From assembly GCA_030592245.1 (NCBI GenBank), contig JAUVJV010000004.1, positions 1 through 17,700 of the forward strand: a DNA stretch of 17,700 nt, read 5' to 3'. How positions within the stretch are numbered: position 1 is the first letter of the stretch; every line of letters starts with the position of its first letter. Below, piece after piece: positions 14,325 to 17,700 of the stretch. Under the pieces are notes generated by a model that was given only the letters and a program-made list of their open reading frames with translations, had not been told where the DNA came from and ran no database searches. A program made the position numbers and the translations under genes. The stretch is from Candidatus Eiseniibacteriota bacterium (GTDB lineage: Bacteria; Arandabacterota; Arandabacteria; Arandabacterales; Arandabacteraceae).

Positions 14325-15802
14325 CAGTCGTCGTTCCAGATATTGTCTTTCCACATGAAGTACAGCCTGATCTCGGGGTCGCGGGCGTGGACGTCGGGGA
14401 AGTCCTCGTAGTCACGGTCGGCGATGTAGAGCACATAGTCGATGCCGCCACCGATGAAGCCCTTTATGGGAAACTCGATCTTCGCTCTTGTGAGGTTGAC
14501 CCAATGGTCGGCCTTATTGCCGTTAATGGAGTGTATCCAGTGGCCCTGATGCCAGAGGGATAGAAACTCCCATCTGTCCATCCAGAACTCCGCGCCAACC
14601 TTATAACCCAGGCCGGGCCCATAGTCATATTCCCGTCCCGACAGGTTGAAGTAGTCGGACTTGGTGGCTCCCAGGATTATGCCTTGCAGGTGAAGCGAAG
14701 TGACGGCGTGGAACTTCTCCGAGGCCTTGAAGCGGGAGAGAAAGCTGGCGCTCAGGCTCTGGCCGCCGTAAGTATAGGCCTCATTGTCGAGGTAATCGAA
14801 GTGGAGGAAAGCTCCCAGTATGTGATGAGTGGTCTCGGTCTTATTAACATCGGCCGCGTAGATCATACCCTCAGACTCCATCACGCCAACGCCGTGCGGG
14901 CGGTTGTTGAAGTTGATACTCATACCGAATCTGAAGTGATCGAAGGGCTTTCCTCCTGTAACTTCGAAGGGGTTATCATAGACCAGGTCGAAGGCCACGA
15001 ATATTTTGCTTGAGGCTGAGGTCCAGAGATTGTCCTCGCCGAGCGTGCGCATGCCGAACCTGAGATTCCCGCCGAAGAAACCCGGGAAGCGGTCAGGCGG
15101 GTTGGCATGGACCTCGAAGGCCTCACCGGTTATCATGCGGTTGAGCCCGCGCATGGGGCTTATGGCAAGGCCGCCCAATTCGCGCCAGGTCCGCCCGGAG
15201 CCGGTAGCCGTGTTATCGATGACCATGTCTGAGAGGCGGTACAGGCCCTCACCTAGGGTGATTCCTCCAACCGCGGTGTTGATCCAATCGTTTACCGAGG
15301 GGTGATGGGCTTCACCGGTATATTCGAAGAGCCAGGAGCCTGCGAAGGCGAACATGCTTGACTGGTAGAAGTCATAGCCATTGGCGCGCGCTCCCCCGAA
15401 ATAGAGCGAGCCCTGGTATGGATGCCGGAAGTTGTTGGCTGAAAATGAGTTATCATCCCACTCGAAGCCGTTTTTGAGGTTTTCCTTGATGGTGTCGAAG
15501 CTCACGTCGAAGCCATGGTCCTCAGGGTTCATGATATACTTGCCATACATGGTCATGATCAGGTTGAAGCCCACCATCTCCAGGGTCGACCTCCAGAAAC
15601 GGGAGCCCTTGGCATGATAGAACTCCGGCGGCTTGAGGCTGTCGGCCTCCGCCGAGCCCCCATCGGTGGTCGATGTGAAGAACTTGAGCCCGCCATGGGT
15701 CTGCGAGGCCGGATGGGCGGATCCATCAGAGGCTGCGCAGATGCCGACGGTGAGAGTCGCAATCGACAAGAGCACAATAAGAACTATGCTCGCAGATCTC
15801 AT
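14324..15802 (-). CDS. DUF3943 domain envelope protein
   Basis: 492 residues. The signal peptide MRSASIVLIVLLSIATLTVG is followed by a hydrophilic linker. The block EMVGFNLIMTMYGKYIMNPE, WDDNSFSANNFRHPYQGSLY, FARANGYDFYQSS-like text (GGARANGYDFYQSS), and GSGRTWRELGGLAISPMRGLNR match DUF3943, a family of predicted outer-membrane proteins of unknown function. The C-terminal half alternates polar and aromatic residues and ends in strands (FIGGGIDYVLYIADRDY, EIRLYFMWKDNIW), as in a beta-barrel. I chose ATG 15802 because it gives a clean signal peptide, although the ribosome-binding site (GGGGTTGG) is weak; upstream in-frame starts run into the preceding gene. It is 52 nt after the surface-repeat gene and overlaps the hydrolase gene, forming a three-gene unit. 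Confidence 0.85.
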   Translation of the reverse strand: MRSASIVLIVLLSIATLTVGICAASDGSAHPASQTHGGLKFFTSTTDGGSAEADSLKPPEFYHAKGSRFWRSTLEMVGFNLIMTMYGKYIMNPEDHGFDVSFDTIKENLKNGFEWDDNSFSANNFRHPYQGSLYFGGARANGYDFYQSSMFAFAGSWLFEYTGEAHHPSVNDWINTAVGGITLGEGLYRLSDMVIDNTATGSGRTWRELGGLAISPMRGLNRMITGEAFEVHANPPDRFPGFFGGNLRFGMRTLGEDNLWTSASSKIFVAFDLVYDNPFEVTGGKPFDHFRFGMSINFNNRPHGVGVMESEGMIYAADVNKTETTHHILGAFLHFDYLDNEAYTYGGQSLSASFLSRFKASEKFHAVTSLHLQGIILGATKSDYFNLSGREYDYGPGLGYKVGAEFWMDRWEFLSLWHQGHWIHSINGNKADHWVNLTRAKIEFPIKGFIGGGIDYVLYIADRDYEDFPDVHARDPEIRLYFMWKDNIWNDD

Positions 15803-15854
15803 AGCCAACCCCAATGTCAACTCACTGAACTTGTCTGCTCTCAGGATCATGCTC

Positions 15855-17021
15855 CTAATAAAGTGAAATACCCAATACCACAAGTGGATCGGTCTCCGAT
15901 GAAGCATCGGAGGAATACTCCGAGAATATCGTGCTAAAGCCCGCCCCACCGAATACCCTGGTCTTCTCAGAAATCCGGTACTCGGCAAGCACACGTCCCT
16001 GGATCGCATAATGCAGATCAGTATTCACCTCCGGGTCGTCGCTCGGGGTCGGCACGATATGCAAATAACCCGCATCGATGCCTATCTTCCAGGCCCCGGA
16101 CACAGGAACCGCATAGCCGTAATGCCAGCTTATGAAAGCCGTATCGTTCCGCTTCTCCTTAAGATCACCAACTCCGACCGCCAGAAAGGAATAGAAGCGC
16201 CGGTGGATCGTTCTCACCCCGGTGCTTATTGCCGCGAGGTTCGAGCCGAATGTTACCCAGTCGGCATCCCCCTCGTCAGTGTAGTTGATGACTCCAACAG
16301 GAACGCCATCCAGCTCGCTTGCGATGTTCACAACACCAACCTGAACGCCTCGGGCATCGCCCGCTATGTTCCCAAGGCCAACCTGGATGCCCTTCATTTC
16401 CTTGGCGAAGTTGGCCATGGCCAGCTGGCCGCCGTGCATGCGCTGATTGACGTAGTTCATGCCGCCAGCGACCTGCGCCCCCACGAAATCTCCTGCAACC
16501 GCGTTTCCGATGGACGAAAGCTGACAGTACTTCACATCCCCGTCATTGAGGTTGAGAAGCCCGGTGGTCTGGACTCCGATGAGGTCCCCCTCGACATAGT
16601 TGAAGAGGTTGGCGTGCTCGTATCCGGTGAAATCCCCGCGGTTGAAATTGACAAATCCCGAGTATTGAATACCCTTCGCGTCGGACTCCACGTATGTGGC
16701 TAAGCCGGTGACTGCCACACCCCGAAGTTCCCCGCCGATATGAGAGTAGGCTCCAGTTGCCTGGAGGCCGACCATGTCCCGGCGGACGCGGCCAACCAGG
16801 CCGTTGATATCGACACCACGGATCGAACCTATGTCGCCGTAGATGAGGTTGAGCCTGAAGTTGGTTGAGATCTCGGGGTTGCGGTTGGTGCTTATGGGAT
16901 AGAAGAAGGAGAGATTGACCGGTTGATGGGGATATGCCTCAGGCTCGGCCCTGCCTGGCGCAGACAAAGCCGCCAGAAGCATCACCAGAAGCAGAATCGA
17001 TTGCTGAGCTTTCCTGAAGAT
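15855..17021 (-). CDS. LA_2272-like surface-repeat outer-membrane protein
   Basis: About 388 residues if started at ATC 17021. A signal peptide (FRKAQQSILLLVMLLAALSAPGRA, cut before EPE) leads to NLSFFYPISTNRNPEISTNF. Then come 12 tandem units, such as GVQTTGLLNLNDGDVK and GIQVGLGNIAGDAR. A C-terminal region of about 135 residues with aromatic strands ends in ISLY, as outer-membrane barrels do. The repeat style matches the Leptospira LA_2272-type surface-repeat family; function unknown. The start is uncertain. GGAGGT sits 6 nt before ATC 17021-17019, which gives an ideal signal peptide. The in-frame TTG 17129 would precede the likely promoter, and the ATG near 16982 leaves too short a signal. 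It heads the minus-strand unit with the DUF3943 and hydrolase genes. Confidence 0.85.
   Translation of the reverse strand: MFRKAQQSILLLVMLLAALSAPGRAEPEAYPHQPVNLSFFYPISTNRNPEISTNFRLNLIYGDIGSIRGVDINGLVGRVRRDMVGLQATGAYSHIGGELRGVAVTGLATYVESDAKGIQYSGFVNFNRGDFTGYEHANLFNYVEGDLIGVQTTGLLNLNDGDVKYCQLSSIGNAVAGDFVGAQVAGGMNYVNQRMHGGQLAMANFAKEMKGIQVGLGNIAGDARGVQVGVVNIASELDGVPVGVINYTDEGDADWVTFGSNLAAISTGVRTIHRRFYSFLAVGVGDLKEKRNDTAFISWHYGYAVPVSGAWKIGIDAGYLHIVPTPSDDPEVNTDLHYAIQGRVLAEYRISEKTRVFGGAGFSTIFSEYSSDASSETDPLVVLGISLY
16266..16817 (-). repeat. Protein-level tandem repeats: eight 16-residue then four 14-residue units
   Basis: Each unit begins with a Gly-x-x pattern (GVDINGL, GLQATGA, GVAVTGL, GIQYSGF, GYEHANL, GVQTTGL, YCQLSSI, GAQVAGG, GGQLAMA, GIQVGLG, GVQVGVV, GVPVGVI). 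The first eight units are exactly 16 residues, the last four exactly 14, giving 184 residues. The regular spacing of small and beta-branched residues suggests a solenoid of short strands. The DNA repeats are diverged, so this is an old array. Confidence 0.8.
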
Positions 17022-17085
17022 CCCTGTACCTCCAATCCTGACCGGGCACCTCCGGTCGGCCGGGTCAACCCGGTCGATTTCGGAT

Positions 17086-17114
17086 AGGGTAACATCCTGG
17101 CGGGCGGCTGTAAA
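17086..17114 (-). promoter_or_regulatory. Possible promoter of the minus-strand surface-protein unit
   Basis: On the minus strand TTTACA (17114-17109, five of six matches to the -35 consensus) is followed after 17 nt by TACCCT (17091-17086, three of six matches). Transcription would start near 17079, about 58 nt upstream of the GGAGGT-ATC start region. This supports translation starting downstream of TTG 17129. The -10 match is weak. Confidence 0.35.
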
Positions 17115-17139
17115 GCTTTCCCTGATCAAAAAAGCTTTC

Positions 17140-17169
17140 TTGACGGGGATGCAGGACAGGGGCTATAGT
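17140..17169 (+). promoter_or_regulatory. Predicted sigma70-type promoter of the rightmost plus-strand gene
   Basis: TTGACG (17140-17145, five of six) and TATAGT (17164-17169, five of six) are separated by 18 nt. Transcription would start near 17176, about 30 nt before TTG 17206, with AAGGAGGT (17192-17199) between. Confidence 0.7.
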
Positions 17170-17205
17170 GGTGCGCGATAGTAATACCTTCAAGGAGGTA
17201 TCCCG

Positions 17206-17700
17206 TTGGTCAGGCCCGGACACATACCGGCAGTTCTCGTGATTGCCCTGATCGCGCTCGGCGCTCTCTTCCCGGAGGAAGCCCTGGCGATAAGGACGCA
17301 GCCCCGTCCTCATTGGATGGTGGGGGTGGGCTGGGGCATGGGCCTCGGGGTCTTTAACCAGCCCGATGGTAGCAGCCAGGAGTATGAAGGGGGCGGGATT
17401 CCCTTGATCCGCCTCGGCCGCATGATAGGTTCCAAGACCATGCTTGCCTTCAATTACAGCGGCTGGATCATCGAGTTTGATGAGGAGCGTCTGGAGACCG
17501 GCGGCGCCGGGAAGTTCTTTGATGAGGAAGAGGATTCGACGATCATCAAGAATCGGCGCAGCCAGCAGCAGATTGCCCTGAGTCTCTACTGGTTTCCCGG
17601 GAATCCCCATGGCGCCTCGGGCGGGGTCTACCTGAGAGCGGGCGCCGGAATAGGTTGGGCCGGCTCGAACCAGGTTCCCATAACCCCGGGGGAGTCGCAG
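17206..17700 (+). CDS. Predicted outer-membrane beta-barrel protein, N-terminal part (truncated by window edge)
   Basis: 165 codons are open to the window edge. The start is TTG 17206, 6 nt after a perfect AAGGAGGT site and just downstream of a good promoter. The signal peptide reads VRPGHIPAVLVIALIALGAL then FPEEALA, with cleavage before IRTQ. The mature part starts with an HWMVGVGWGMGLGVF strand and continues with alternating strands and Gly turns (IPLIRLGRMIGSKTMLAFNY, QQIALSLYWFPG, GGVYLRAGAGIGWAG), as in small outer-membrane barrels. No specific family recognised. It is divergent from the surface-repeat gene, with the two promoters close together, so they might be co-regulated. The C-terminus is outside the window. 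Confidence 0.8.
   Translation, partial: MVRPGHIPAVLVIALIALGALFPEEALAIRTQPRPHWMVGVGWGMGLGVFNQPDGSSQEYEGGGIPLIRLGRMIGSKTMLAFNYSGWIIEFDEERLETGGAGKFFDEEEDSTIIKNRRSQQQIALSLYWFPGNPHGASGGVYLRAGAGIGWAGSNQVPITPGESQ

Noticed and set aside
16011..16703. 230-aa plus-strand open frame opposite the surface-repeat gene
   Set aside because: It is the antisense shadow of the repeat-containing gene, which has a signal peptide, repeats and a barrel-like C-terminus.
17065..17610. 181-aa minus-strand open frame near the right edge
   Set aside because: It runs antisense to the signal-peptide barrel gene at 17206 and across both divergent promoters.
1..17700. CRISPR arrays, insertion sequences, tRNA or rRNA genes, phage genes
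   Set aside because: No direct-repeat arrays with spacers, no transposase or integrase, no terminal inverted repeats and no RNA genes were found by reading both strands.

Overview
The window looks like a chromosomal segment of a moderately GC-rich, diderm (outer-membrane-bearing) bacterium that I cannot name. The support for diderm is a secretin, several signal-peptide proteins ending like outer-membrane beta-barrels, and a lipoprotein. The mixture of a Tad locus, a Leptospira-type surface-repeat protein and DUF3943 would suit an environmental lineage of the FCB or deltaproteobacterial type. That is inference only, since there is no rRNA or marker gene here.

Layout. (1) Positions 1-1865 hold two divergent polytopic membrane proteins: a truncated one on the minus strand and a GT87/DUF2029-type glycosyltransferase on the plus strand. 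(2) Positions 1866-2431 carry no convincing gene. They hold a good sigma70-type promoter (about 2049-2078) and then about 345 nt of sequence rich in inverted repeats, ending in a possible anti-Shine-Dalgarno pairing at the first pilin. (3) Positions 2432-11920 are a nearly complete Tad/Flp pilus operon on the plus strand: two tandem Flp pilins, a strong intercistronic hairpin, prepilin peptidase CpaA/TadV, TadE, CpaB/RcpC, secretin CpaC/RcpA, TadG-like, CpaE/TadZ, ATPase CpaF/TadA, TadB, TadC and a small putative lipoprotein. (4) Positions 11953-12930 encode a fusion of DUF192 with an isoprenylcysteine/phospholipid-methyltransferase-like membrane domain. (5) Positions 12929-17021 run mostly on the minus strand: a 64-aa membrane protein, a metallo-beta-lactamase-fold hydrolase, a DUF3943 protein and an LA_2272-like surface-repeat protein. 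(6) At 17206 a divergent outer-membrane-type protein starts under its own promoter and leaves the window.

How the Tad genes work together. Flp prepilins are cut after Gly by CpaA and polymerised at the inner membrane by CpaF with TadB/TadC. CpaE probably localises the machine. The fibre leaves through the CpaC secretin, with CpaB in the periplasm and TadE/TadG as minor pseudopilins. No TPR-type TadD and no RcpB/CpaD were seen; a 119-aa putative lipoprotein sits where TadD often lies.

Most notable observations. The reading frame of cpaB begins at an ATG behind a perfect AGGAGG but contains two in-frame stops (TGA 3908-3910, TAG 3959-3961) exactly within its membrane anchor, and the ribosome-binding region just upstream is a tandem 15-bp duplication. 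The Tad operon has a long structured leader and a GC-rich hairpin after the pilins. The surface protein at 15855-17021 has 12 tandem units that change from 16 to 14 residues, and its best-placed start codon is ATC.
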